Origin: Telluria antibiotica
Lineage (GTDB): Bacteria > Pseudomonadota > Gammaproteobacteria > Burkholderiales > Burkholderiaceae_D
Assembly: GCF_011682055.1 (NCBI RefSeq)
Contig: NZ_JAAQOM010000002.1
Coordinates: 186,001-250,000, forward strand
Direction of reading: 5' to 3'
DNA: 64,000 bases
The position numbers were made by a program, and so were the translations under genes. The notes under the pieces were generated by a model. It was not told where the DNA came from. It was given only the letters and a program-made list of their open reading frames with translations, and searched no databases. Within the stretch, counting starts at the first letter, position 1, and each line of letters opens with the position of its first letter. Of this stretch, positions 45,444 through 53,345 are shown piece by piece.

Positions 45444-45779
45444 TCATCGATGGGCCAGCAGCGGAAAAGGCAGGGAGGCCCAACCCATCACCAGGCAGAG
45501 CAAGAGAAAACCGGCAGCCTTGTTCCTGACGTGCTTGCCGACGCCGACCAGGTACTCGATCACGAACGCACACGTGATCCCGGCCGTGAGGATCCCGACG
45601 GCCAACAGCAGCGGCAACGATGCGATCGCAAGACCAGGACTGAACCGGGCCAGCGCATTGAACGCGTTCCTCGACGGTTCGAGGAAGAGATAATCCTGCA
45701 CGGGCACCAGGATGGCGACGACCAGCCTGCGCCGGAGCGCCGGAATGGACACGTACCAATCCCACAATGCGTTGAGCAT
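45444..45779 (-). CDS. Small multipass membrane protein, hypothetical
   Basis: This 111-residue protein starts MLNALWDWYVSIPALRRRLVVAILVPVQDYLFLEP and has three hydrophobic segments (VVAILVPVQDYLFL, LAIASLPLLLAVGILTAGITCAFVIEYLVGV, AAGFLLLCLVMGWASLPFPLL). I do not recognise a family. AAAGG lies 7-8 nt before the start at 45779. It is divergent from ppk1 and convergent with the DUF1993 remnant. Confidence 0.6.
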   Translation of the reverse strand: MLNALWDWYVSIPALRRRLVVAILVPVQDYLFLEPSRNAFNALARFSPGLAIASLPLLLAVGILTAGITCAFVIEYLVGVGKHVRNKAAGFLLLCLVMGWASLPFPLLAHR

Positions 45780-45902
45780 GCCTGGACCTTTCACGCGGCG
45801 ATGCGCCCCGGGGATCGGGCGCCCATCGGCAAAGAATACCGCCGTGGCGCTCCATTGTTCATTACACAATGTACAGGCGAATGGGCTTGCCGGAGCATTC
45901 CA

Positions 45903-45935
45903 TGTCACAATGTTGTCATAATCGGCTTCTACACT
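45903..45935 (+). promoter_or_regulatory. Pho box and -10 of ppk1
   Basis: Direct repeats TGTCACA (45903-45909) and TGTCATA (45914-45920) are separated by ATGT, giving the 11-bp period of a PhoB box. The -10-like TACACT (45930-45935) follows after 9 nt, where the box replaces the -35. The ppk1 start is at 45966. Confidence 0.75.
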
Positions 45936-45965
45936 CCGTTGCCACGAGTGAAATATTTCCCAAAA

Positions 45966-48125
45966 ATGGATATGAAGTTGAAAACGGACGAGGCCCTCGC
46001 CACGCTTCCGGCCGATAGCCCTCACCTGTTCCTCAACCGCGAGCTTTCGCTGCTCGAATTCAACCGCCGCGTGCTCGAACAAGCGGAAGACGAATCCGTG
46101 CCGCTGCTCGAACGGCTGCGCTTCCTGACCATCGTCTCGAGCAACCTCGACGAATTCTTCGAGGTGCGCGTCGCCAGCCTGCTGGCGCAGCACCAGGCGC
46201 ACGGCGGGCCCGATCCCGGCCAGGCCGACCTGGACGGCGCCGCCGACGAGTGCCGCCAGATCATCGGGCGCCAGTACGCGCTGCTGAACGACCAGATCCT
46301 GCCGCAGCTATCCGCCAACGGCATCCACCTGCTGCGCCGCTCAGACCGCAACGCGGCGCAGAAGGCGTGGGTCAAGCAGTACTTCGACAAGGAGGTGCGG
46401 CCGCTGCTCACGCCGGTCGGCCTCGACCCGGCGCACCCGTTCCCCCGGGTGATCAACAAGAGCCTGAACTTCATCGTCGAGCTTTCCGGCAAGGATGCGT
46501 TCGGGCGCGGCACGGGCATCGCGATCATGAAGGCGCCGCGCGTCCTGCCGCGCATCATCCGCCTGCCGGACGAACTGTCGGACAAGCCGGGGGCGTCGTA
46601 TTGCCTGCTGACGTCCGTGATCGAAGCCCATATGGCCGACCTGTTCACGGGGCGCGAAGTCGTGTCGTACTCGCAGTTCCGCGTCACGCGCAACAGCGAC
46701 CTGTGGGTGGACGAGGAAGAAGTCAAGAACCTGCGCCAGGCGCTGCAAAGCGAACTGCACAGCCGCAACTACGGTTTCGCCGTGCGCCTCGAAGTGGGAC
46801 GCAACTGCCCGAAGCACCTCGCGGACTTCCTGCTCGACCAGTTCTCGATCGACCGCTCGCGCCTGTTCACCGTCGACGGCCCCGTGAACATGGGACGCCT
46901 GCTGGAGATCGTCAACAGCAACGCGCGCCCGGAACTCAAGTTCACGCCGTTCGTGCCGGGCTTCCCGGCCAAGCTCGTGAACGGCCACGACATGTTCGCC
47001 CTGCTGCGCAAGCAGGACGTGCTGCTGCATCACCCGTACCAGTCGTTCCAGCCCGTGATCGACTTCGTGCGCTGCGCCGCCGCCGATCCGAACGTCGTCG
47101 CGATCAAGCAGACGATCTACCGAGCCGGCTCGAATTCGGAGCTGATGGATTCCCTGATCAACGCCGCCCAGCGCGGCAAGGAAGTGACCGTCATCGTGGA
47201 ATTGATGGCGCGCTTCGACGAAGAGGCCAACATCAACTGGGCCGAGCGCCTGGAGGAAGCGGGCGCCCAGGTCGTGTACGGCGTCGTGGGCCTCAAGACG
47301 CACGCCAAGATGGCCCTCGTGCTGCGCCGCGAGCCGGACGGCCTGCGCCGCTACGCCCACCTCGGCACCGGCAATTACAACCCGACGACGGCGCGCTTCT
47401 ACACCGACTTCGGCCTGCTCACGTCGGACGAGGAAATCACCGCCGACGTCAACGAAGTCTTCATTCACCTCACGAGCCTCACGCGCCCCACGCAGCTGTC
47501 GGCAATGTGGCTGGCGCCGTTCACCTTGCAGAAGGAAATCGTGAAGGCGATCCGCCAGGAAGCGTCCATCGCGCGCGAAGGCAAGCCCGCGCGCATCATC
47601 GCCAAGATGAATTCGCTGACGGACGAATCCGTGATCCGCGCGCTGTACGAAGCGTCCGGCGACGGCGTGCGCATCGACCTGATCGTGCGCGGCGCATGTT
47701 CGTTGCGGCCCGGCGTGCCGGGGCTGTCCGAGAACATCCGCGTGCGCTCGATCGTGGGCCGGTTCCTCGAGCACACGCGCGTCTACTACTTCCGCAACAA
47801 TCTCAAGAACGACATCTACCTCGGCAGCGCCGACTGGATGAACCGCAACCTGTTCCGCCGGGTCGAAGTCGCATTCCCCGTCCGTTCCGCCGCGCTGAAG
47901 AAGCGCGTGCTGCGCGAGGGCCTGCAAATCTACTTGAAGGACAACGTCAACGCCTGGGAACTGGGCAGCGACGGCCGCTACCGGCGCCGCAGGACGCGCG
48001 GCAGCCAGCCGTCCTTCGGCGCCCAGCAGTTCCTGATGGAGACGCTGGGCGCGCAGAGCACCGCCCACGTGCATAACAAGGAGAACGACCATGGAACTGA
48101 TCCTGTGGCGCCACGCCGAGGCTGA
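45966..48125 (+). CDS. ppk1: Polyphosphate kinase 1
   Basis: This 719-residue enzyme transfers the gamma phosphate of ATP to polyphosphate. The N-terminal domain begins FLNRELSLLEFNRRVLEQAED. The head domain contains VRPLLTPVGLDPAHPFP; the catalytic domains carry the phospho-His in LKTHAKMALV, TGNYNP and the second conserved His in FLEHTRVYYF. Length is standard. The start MDMKLKTDEAL at 45966 follows a Pho box and -10. The 3' end overlaps sixA by 35 bp in another frame. Confidence 0.96.
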   Translation: MDMKLKTDEALATLPADSPHLFLNRELSLLEFNRRVLEQAEDESVPLLERLRFLTIVSSNLDEFFEVRVASLLAQHQAHGGPDPGQADLDGAADECRQIIGRQYALLNDQILPQLSANGIHLLRRSDRNAAQKAWVKQYFDKEVRPLLTPVGLDPAHPFPRVINKSLNFIVELSGKDAFGRGTGIAIMKAPRVLPRIIRLPDELSDKPGASYCLLTSVIEAHMADLFTGREVVSYSQFRVTRNSDLWVDEEEVKNLRQALQSELHSRNYGFAVRLEVGRNCPKHLADFLLDQFSIDRSRLFTVDGPVNMGRLLEIVNSNARPELKFTPFVPGFPAKLVNGHDMFALLRKQDVLLHHPYQSFQPVIDFVRCAAADPNVVAIKQTIYRAGSNSELMDSLINAAQRGKEVTVIVELMARFDEEANINWAERLEEAGAQVVYGVVGLKTHAKMALVLRREPDGLRRYAHLGTGNYNPTTARFYTDFGLLTSDEEITADVNEVFIHLTSLTRPTQLSAMWLAPFTLQKEIVKAIRQEASIAREGKPARIIAKMNSLTDESVIRALYEASGDGVRIDLIVRGACSLRPGVPGLSENIRVRSIVGRFLEHTRVYYFRNNLKNDIYLGSADWMNRNLFRRVEVAFPVRSAALKKRVLREGLQIYLKDNVNAWELGSDGRYRRRRTRGSQPSFGAQQFLMETLGAQSTAHVHNKENDHGTDPVAPRRG

Positions 48126-48564
48126 GCCGCACGTCCCCGACCGCCAGGGCGATCAGTTGCGCGAACTGACGGCGAAAGGTGCCCGGCACGCGTCGCGCGT
48201 GGGCGCGTGGCTCGACCGCCAGCTGCCGGCGCACTGCCGGATCCTGTCCAGCCCGGCGGCCCGCTGCGTGCAGACGGCCGAAGCCCTCGGGCGCAAGTTC
48301 ACGACGGTCGAGGCCCTGAACACCGATTCGACACCGCAGCGCATCCTGGAAGCGGCCGGCTGGCCGGACAACAAGCACACGGTCGTCGTCGTCGGCCATC
48401 AACCGCTGCTGGGCCAGGTGGCGTCGCTGATCTTCGCGGGCACGGCGCAGGACTGGAAGATCCGCAAGGCCAGCGTGTTCTGGATCGCGAGCAAGGGCGA
48501 GGACGATCCGGCGCCGTTCGTCAGGCTCGCGGTGGGGCCCGACATCGTCGGAAAGTTGCGCTGA
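48091..48564 (+). CDS. sixA: SixA-type phosphohistidine phosphatase
   Basis: This 157-residue histidine-phosphatase protein has the catalytic RH in LILWRHAEAE (His8), HASRVGAWL, SSPAARCVQTAEAL, and the second catalytic His in VVVVGHQPLLGQ. SixA removes phosphate from phospho-His of HPt and PTS proteins. Translation is coupled to ppk1 by the 35-bp overlap, and AAGGAG sits inside ppk1 just before its ATG. A palindromic repeat follows the gene. Confidence 0.93.
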   Translation: MELILWRHAEAEPHVPDRQGDQLRELTAKGARHASRVGAWLDRQLPAHCRILSSPAARCVQTAEALGRKFTTVEALNTDSTPQRILEAAGWPDNKHTVVVVGHQPLLGQVASLIFAGTAQDWKIRKASVFWIASKGEDDPAPFVRLAVGPDIVGKLR

Positions 48565-48604
48565 TAGTGCCTTGCCTGCCCGGCGCATTGGCACGCTGCT
48601 TTTC

Positions 48605-48680
48605 GTAGGGTGGGCTCCCCGAGCCCACGCGAACGTTTGCGTTATGAACGCTACGCGTGGGCACGAGGTGCCCACCCTAC
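48605..48680. repeat. REP-like compound palindrome
   Basis: Outer arms GTAGGGTGGGC (48605-48615) and GCCCACCCTAC (48670-48680) enclose two further hairpins, GTGGGCTCCCCGAGCCCAC and GTGGGCACGAGGTGCCCAC. The same modules form the 117-bp tandem repeat at 41563-41971. It lies between the convergent sixA and MFS genes and could also end both transcripts. Confidence 0.8.
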
Positions 48681-48692
48681 CATGAAGCGGCC

Positions 48693-49913
48693 TCACGCGT
48701 TCTGCAAGCGCGCGCTGCGCGTCCCGCCGCCGACACCCACCGCCGTGCCGATCGCCAGCGCCTGGAACAACGCGATCCCCGCGAACAACCAGCCCGGATG
48801 CCCTGCATCCATCACGAGCCCGAACAGGACCGGGCCCACGGACAGCCCGGCATCCAGGCCCGAATAGACGACGCCGTACACGCGCCCCGTCGCATTCTTC
48901 GGCGCCGCGGCGCGGATCATCAGGTCGCGCGACGGTCCCGCCACGCCCGAGAAAAAGCCGATCAGGGCCATCAGCGGCAGCGCGAGCCACCCCGGCACGA
49001 CGGCCGCGCCCAGCAGCACGGCCAGCGCGGCGGCCAGCGCGAAGGCGATGGCGACCGTGCGATCATGGTCCTGGCGTCCGGCCCCCACGAAGCCGCCCAG
49101 CAGCATGCCGACCGCCGACGTCAGCATGTACGCCGTGTACGACCCCGTCGCCAGCTCGCGCGAGATGCCGTACAGCTGCATCAGCCCGATCGACGCAAAC
49201 GCCTGGATGCCGCCCAGCGCCACGGCCGTCAGCAGGAAGAATGCGAAGCACATCCACACGGCCGGCAGGCGCAGGAACGCGAGCGTGCCGGCGCCCTCGC
49301 CCGCGGCGTGCGCGGCCGCTGCGGGCGGCTTCGGCTCGGCGCGCAGGTGCGACCGGTTCAGCCAGAGGATGCCCAGCACGGCGAACGGCAGGATCGCGGC
49401 GCACGCGAGCGCCGTGCGCCAGCTGGACGTCGCGGCCACCGTCGTCATGAACAGCGGCGCCGCGGCCCATCCGATATTGCCGCTGATGCCGTGCACGGAA
49501 AAGCCGTGCGCCAGCCGCGCGCGCGACACGCGCTCGTTCAGCAGCGTGTAGTCGGCAGGATGAAAAATGCTGTTGCCGACGCCGGCCAGCAGCGCGCCCG
49601 CCATCAGCGCCGGATAGCTGCTTGCCGCCGCCAGCACGAGCGCCGACACGCCCAGCATCGCCACGCCGAAGAACAGCACGCGCCGCGCGCCGACCTTGTC
49701 GACGACGAAGCCGGCCAGCGTCTGGCCGATGCCGGAGACGACGAAGAACGCCGTCAGCAGCAGGCCAAGCTCTGCATAGCTGAGGCCGAACGCGGGCTTC
49801 AGCCACGGGAACAGCGCGGCCAGGATCAGGTGGTAGAAGTGCGACGTGCCGTGGGCGACGCCGACGAGGGCGATCACGCGCGCGTCGGCGCGCAGGGTGG
49901 GGTCTCGGGACAT
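48693..49913 (-). CDS. MFS transporter (Fsr-like efflux)
   Basis: This 406-residue protein has 12 predicted hydrophobic segments. The N-terminal half reads ADARVIALVGVAHGTSHFYHLILAALFPWLKPAFGLSY, similar to fosmidomycin-resistance-type MFS proteins; a polar central loop (HLRAEPKPPAAAAHAAGEG) divides the halves. It is likely a drug or metabolite exporter. CAGGAG precedes the ATG. The divergent AraC-type gene starts 91 bp away, an arrangement like nimT/nimR of E. coli. Confidence 0.88.
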   Translation of the reverse strand: MSRDPTLRADARVIALVGVAHGTSHFYHLILAALFPWLKPAFGLSYAELGLLLTAFFVVSGIGQTLAGFVVDKVGARRVLFFGVAMLGVSALVLAAASSYPALMAGALLAGVGNSIFHPADYTLLNERVSRARLAHGFSVHGISGNIGWAAAPLFMTTVAATSSWRTALACAAILPFAVLGILWLNRSHLRAEPKPPAAAAHAAGEGAGTLAFLRLPAVWMCFAFFLLTAVALGGIQAFASIGLMQLYGISRELATGSYTAYMLTSAVGMLLGGFVGAGRQDHDRTVAIAFALAAALAVLLGAAVVPGWLALPLMALIGFFSGVAGPSRDLMIRAAAPKNATGRVYGVVYSGLDAGLSVGPVLFGLVMDAGHPGWLFAGIALFQALAIGTAVGVGGGTRSARLQNA

Positions 49914-49973
49914 GGTGGCTCCTGGAAAAAGCCCAGTGTAGGCAAATCGATCACGACTGAATTACGATAGCAG

Positions 49974-49986
49974 GACAAACTTTGTC
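49974..49986. promoter_or_regulatory. Short palindrome in the MFS/AraC divergent promoter
   Basis: GACAAACTTTGTC is a perfect 6-bp inverted repeat around one base. It lies 18 bp before the AraC start and ~60 bp before the MFS start, and is a candidate operator for the AraC-type regulator. Confidence 0.35.
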
Positions 49987-50004
49987 GAGAATCGGACAGC
50001 CCTC

Positions 50005-50796
50005 ATGAGCATCCCCGTCGTGCACCACACCCAGCCCTTCCCGGACTGCTTCGACCCGACACCGGCACGCCCCGTCACGCTGACGGCGCGCGACCTGGAA
50101 GCGGCCGACAGTGTGGCACCGCACACGCACCCCTTCGGCCAGCTCACGTACGCGCGCGAGGGCGTGATCCGCCTGACGGCCTCGGGCAGCAGCTGGATCG
50201 TGCCGCCGTCGCGCGCCATCTGGACGGCGCCCGGCGTCGTGCACGCCGTGACGGTGCTGGAACCCGTACGGCTGCGGCCCGTGCGCGTCCACGCCGCGCG
50301 CACGCCGTTCCCCGGCGAGGATTGCCGCGTGCTCGACGTGTCCACGTTGCTGCGCGAGCTGATCCTCGCGCTCGAACAATTGCCGGCGCTGGAAGTGTCG
50401 CCACGCGCGACCTTGCTGTCGGAACTCATGCTGGACGAACTGGCCCGCGCGCCGGCGCTGCCGATCCGCATCCCGCTGCCGCGCGACAAGCGCCTGCAAA
50501 GCCTGTGCGAGCGCCTGCTCGATGCGCCGGGCGCCACGGAGACGCTGGCGGGCTGGGCGCGCCGGGTGGGCGCCTCCGAGCGCACGCTGGCCCGCCTGTT
50601 CGAACGGGAACTCGGCATGAGTTTCGGCCAATGGCGCCAGCAGGCGCGCCTGGCGCACGCGGCGCCGCTCATCGCGCGCGGCATGCCGCTCGCGCGCGTG
50701 GCGGAAGAACTGGGCTACACGAGCCAGTCCGCGTTTTCCCACATGTTCAGGAAGACGTTCGGCTGTTCGCCGTCGGCGTTCTTCGCCCGGCGCTGA
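50005..50796 (+). CDS. AraC-family regulator, NimR-like
   Basis: This 263-residue protein has an N-terminal cupin sensor (DSVAPHTHPFGQLTYAREGVIRLTASGSSWIVPPSRAIWTAPGVVHAV). The C-terminal HTH pair follows (LAGWARRVGASERTLARLFERELGMSFGQWRQQARL, VAEELGYTSQSAFSHMFRKTFGCSPSAFF). This compact arrangement matches NimR/YdeC-type repressors that control a divergent exporter; here that would be the MFS gene. Confidence 0.88.
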   Translation: MSIPVVHHTQPFPDCFDPTPARPVTLTARDLEAADSVAPHTHPFGQLTYAREGVIRLTASGSSWIVPPSRAIWTAPGVVHAVTVLEPVRLRPVRVHAARTPFPGEDCRVLDVSTLLRELILALEQLPALEVSPRATLLSELMLDELARAPALPIRIPLPRDKRLQSLCERLLDAPGATETLAGWARRVGASERTLARLFERELGMSFGQWRQQARLAHAAPLIARGMPLARVAEELGYTSQSAFSHMFRKTFGCSPSAFFARR

Positions 50797-50802
50797 CTCG
50801 AT

Positions 50803-51282
50803 CTATTGCGCCGGCGCCGGCGCCGGCACGGCCGCCACCGCGTCGATCTCGACCAGGTACTCGGGCCGCGCCAGTCCGGCCACCTGCACCCACGTGCTGG
50901 GTGGCGGCGCCGTCCCCGCGAACATTTCCGTGCGCTTGGCATTCAGCTTCGCGAGCGACGCCGGCTTCGCCGCCACGTAGAACGTCAGCTTGACGATGTC
51001 CTGCGGCCGCGCGCCCTCCGCGGCGAGGATCAGGCGGATGTTCTCCAGCGCCTGCACGGCCTGGTCGTCGACAGATTCCGGCAGCGAGCCGTCCGGCCGG
51101 TTGCCGACCTGGCCCGCCAGGAACAGCAGGCGCGTGCCCGGCGGGACCTCTGCCACGTGGCTGTACGCGGCGACGGGTTTCGCCACCGTGGGCGGGTTCG
51201 CCTTGCGGATGGCCTGGCCGTGTGCCGGCGCGAACGCGAACGCGGCCGGCAACGTGACCAGCATGATGGATTTACGGTGCAT
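50803..51282 (-). CDS. RidA/YjgF-family protein with export signal
   Basis: This 159-residue protein has a RidA core (YSHVAEVPPGTRLLFLAGQVGNRPDG, QAVQALENIRLILAAEGARPQDIVKLTFYV, WVQVAGLARPEYLVEIDAVAAV). A ~23-residue signal segment (MLVTLPAAFAFAPAHGQA) precedes it, unlike cytosolic RidA (~130 residues). RidA deaminates reactive enamines/imines; an exported member must have another role or substrate. Ribosome binding site GGAGG lies inside the upstream GNAT gene, and the two genes overlap by 11 bp. Confidence 0.82.
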   Translation of the reverse strand: MHRKSIMLVTLPAAFAFAPAHGQAIRKANPPTVAKPVAAYSHVAEVPPGTRLLFLAGQVGNRPDGSLPESVDDQAVQALENIRLILAAEGARPQDIVKLTFYVAAKPASLAKLNAKRTEMFAGTAPPPSTWVQVAGLARPEYLVEIDAVAAVPAPAPAQ

Positions 51283-51934
51283 GTCCTGCGTCCTCCGCGG
51301 GGTGGATGCCGAGCCGCCGTTCGAGCCGCGCCCGCACGTCGGGCCAGTCGAGGTCGGTCACGGCGAACAAGACACTGTCGCGCACATGGCCGGTCCAGGT
51401 GACGCGCTCGCGCCGCAGCACGCCTTCCCGGACGGCGCCCAACTTGGCGATGGCGGCCTGGCTGCGGACGTTGCGCGAGTCCGTCAGCAATTCGACGCGC
51501 CGGGCGCCGCAGGCGAATGCATGGGCCAGCATCAGGTATTTCGCCTCGGCGTTGGCGAGCGTGCCGCGCACGTCCGGATGCAGGAAGGTGCCGCCGATCT
51601 CGACGCATTGGCGCGTGCGCTTGAGGCTCAGGAAGCTCGTCGTGCCGACGATCGTGTCCGTCGCGCGGCTGCGGACGGCGTACGCGACCCACTCGTCCTG
51701 CGCCACCAGGGCGTTCACGGTGCGCCACCACGTGTCGAAATCCTGGCCCTGCCCGTTGACGGCAAACAGCCGCCATGCGTCGGGGTCGCAGTCGAGGGCG
51801 GCACGCACGTCTTCGCGCAACCCTTCCGCGTACGGCTCGAGGCGCACGTGGCGTCCGGCCAGCACGCGGCGCGCCAGGTCCAGCGACGCGGGTGGCACGG
51901 GACTCCTCGGGCCGACGGGGATCGATTCGTTCAT
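51272..51934 (-). CDS. GNAT-family N-acetyltransferase
   Basis: This 220-residue acetyltransferase resembles the RimJ/RimL-like Acetyltransf_3 group (LAGRHVRLEPYAEGLREDVRAAL, VGTTSFLSLKRTRQCVEIGGTFLHPDVRGTLANAEAKYLMLAHAF, ARRVELLTDSRNVRSQAAIAKLGAVREGVLRRE). The HPDVRGTLAN segment is the acetyl-CoA loop. The substrate is unknown. It is co-transcribed with the RidA-like gene (11-bp overlap). Confidence 0.85.
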   Translation of the reverse strand: MNESIPVGPRSPVPPASLDLARRVLAGRHVRLEPYAEGLREDVRAALDCDPDAWRLFAVNGQGQDFDTWWRTVNALVAQDEWVAYAVRSRATDTIVGTTSFLSLKRTRQCVEIGGTFLHPDVRGTLANAEAKYLMLAHAFACGARRVELLTDSRNVRSQAAIAKLGAVREGVLRRERVTWTGHVRDSVLFAVTDLDWPDVRARLERRLGIHPAEDAGHAP

Positions 51935-51964
51935 GGCAAAATGATAAAGGTTTTGCGAAGTTAA

Positions 51965-52732
51965 GGGAAGCAACCACATACTGAGCGCGCGCGTGCACGG
52001 CCGCACGCGCACGCGCAATGGCTGATCGGCGCCGGTCCCGGCCTGCGTCACGCCGTCCACGCCGAATACGACGCGGCGGGCCGGCGGCTCGTGCGCGAGT
52101 CCGGCTGGCTGCCGGGGGTGGCAGTCCAGGCCGCGTACACGGCGGGCCCGCTGACCTGGCGCGGCGGCGCCGACTGGTACCGGGGCGACATCGACTACGC
52201 GGGACGCACGCAGGCCGGCGTGCCCGCCTCGTCCACGACGTCGACGACGTTGGCGTCCGTCCACGCCGGCGCGGCCTATGCGCTGGCCGGCGGCGTGGCG
52301 CTGCTCGCCTCGGTCGAGGTCGACCGCTGGCGGCGCGACATCGCCGGCACCGCGTCTGCCGCGGGCCTGCAGGAAACCTACCGTTCCACCCGGCTGTACG
52401 CGGGCGCGGCCAGGACGTGGCGTCCCGCCATCGGTCCGCTGGCGCTCGAGGCGAGCCTGTTCCGGTCGACGCCGGAGCACATGCGGGTCGGTTTTTCCGG
52501 CGTGTTCGCCCCGGCGAGCGTCGACGGCGGCCCCGCGCGCGGCGTGCGCCTGGGCCTCGCGCTGCGGCCCGTACGGGCGCCGTGGCTGGAACTGCGCACG
52601 CGCTTCGACCACGCCCGGGTGCCGCGCAGCGGCAGCGCCCCGTTGACGGCGGACGGGCAGTTCCGGGGCACGATCACGCAACCGGAACACACGCGGCAGG
52701 CGTTGACGTTCGAGGTCGCTGCCACGTACTGA
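51965..52732 (+). pseudogene. 5'-truncated outer-membrane beta-barrel protein gene
   Basis: The frame opens after a stop at 51962 with no ATG; the first usable start is a GTG at 52091. In frame before it lies HAHAQWLIGAGPGLRHAVHAEY, where AHAQ looks like the end of a signal peptide whose hydrophobic part is missing. The rest alternates hydrophobic and polar residues like beta strands (LTWRGGADWYRGDIDYAG, TRLYAGAARTWRPAIGPLALEASL). It ends in Tyr (FEVAATY), the usual outer-membrane barrel C-terminus. Without signal and start it is probably not exported. Confidence 0.6.
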
Positions 52733-52750
52733 CCTTGAAGCCGCGCGCGT

Positions 52751-52777
52751 GGAAAACGGGACAATGCCCCGTTTCCC
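52751..52777. terminator. Possible hairpin between convergent genes
   Basis: GGAAAACGGG and CCCCGTTTCCC pair with one bulge around a short loop. It lies 19 bp after the barrel remnant's stop and ~30 bp before the end of the convergent NTF2-like gene. The U-run is poor, so terminator function is uncertain. Confidence 0.35.
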
Positions 52778-52807
52778 ATCGCGGCGCAACGCCGGAAGAA
52801 TGACGGG

Positions 52808-53260
52808 TTAGTGGACGGCAGGACGCGTCGCGGCCTTGCCGGCTGCGGCGCCTGCGCCCTGCGGTTGGTAGGCCTGCGCGGCCCGATGGGTGTCGTCGTA
52901 TTCCTTGAAGCTGGCGATCTTGCCGCCGGCGACGCGGAACACGTGGCACCAGTCGTTGCTGTACTCGGCGCCCGTCGCCTTGACGGTGAACGTGCCGTGC
53001 CCGAGCACGACCACCTGGTCACCCTGGCCGATGAACTGGTCGGGCTTGAATTCGCGCGGTTCCTGGCTGTCGGCCAGCACGCGGAAGAAGTCGGCGACCT
53101 GGTCCACGCCATGGCGCTTGCCGGTGAACGGGATGCCTTCGATTTCCGGCAACTCCCACGTAATGTCCTGGGCAAACAGGCCCAGCAAGCGCTGGATGTC
53201 GCCCTTGTCGTACGCGTCGTACGCCTGTTTGAGCAGGCTGATGTTGGCTTGCTCGTTCAT
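52808..53260 (-). CDS. NTF2-like/SnoaL-like protein
   Basis: This 150-residue protein has an NTF2 fold pattern (ISLLKQAYDAYDKGDIQRLLGLFAQDITWELPEIEGIPFTGKRHGVDQVADFFRVLAD, VVVLGHGTFTVKATG, WCHVFRVAGGKIASFKEYDDT). Members act as small-molecule isomerases, cyclases or binding proteins. The last ~25 residues are a low-complexity Ala/Pro tail. The start at 53260 has GGGAGA upstream. Confidence 0.82.
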   Translation of the reverse strand: MNEQANISLLKQAYDAYDKGDIQRLLGLFAQDITWELPEIEGIPFTGKRHGVDQVADFFRVLADSQEPREFKPDQFIGQGDQVVVLGHGTFTVKATGAEYSNDWCHVFRVAGGKIASFKEYDDTHRAAQAYQPQGAGAAAGKAATRPAVH

Positions 53261-53345
53261 GATCTCTCCCTGAAAGTCCGATGATCGGACTTCCAGTATC
53301 GCGCCCGCCCCGAGGAATGCAATGGTGGCCAGGCAAGCGCGCGAA

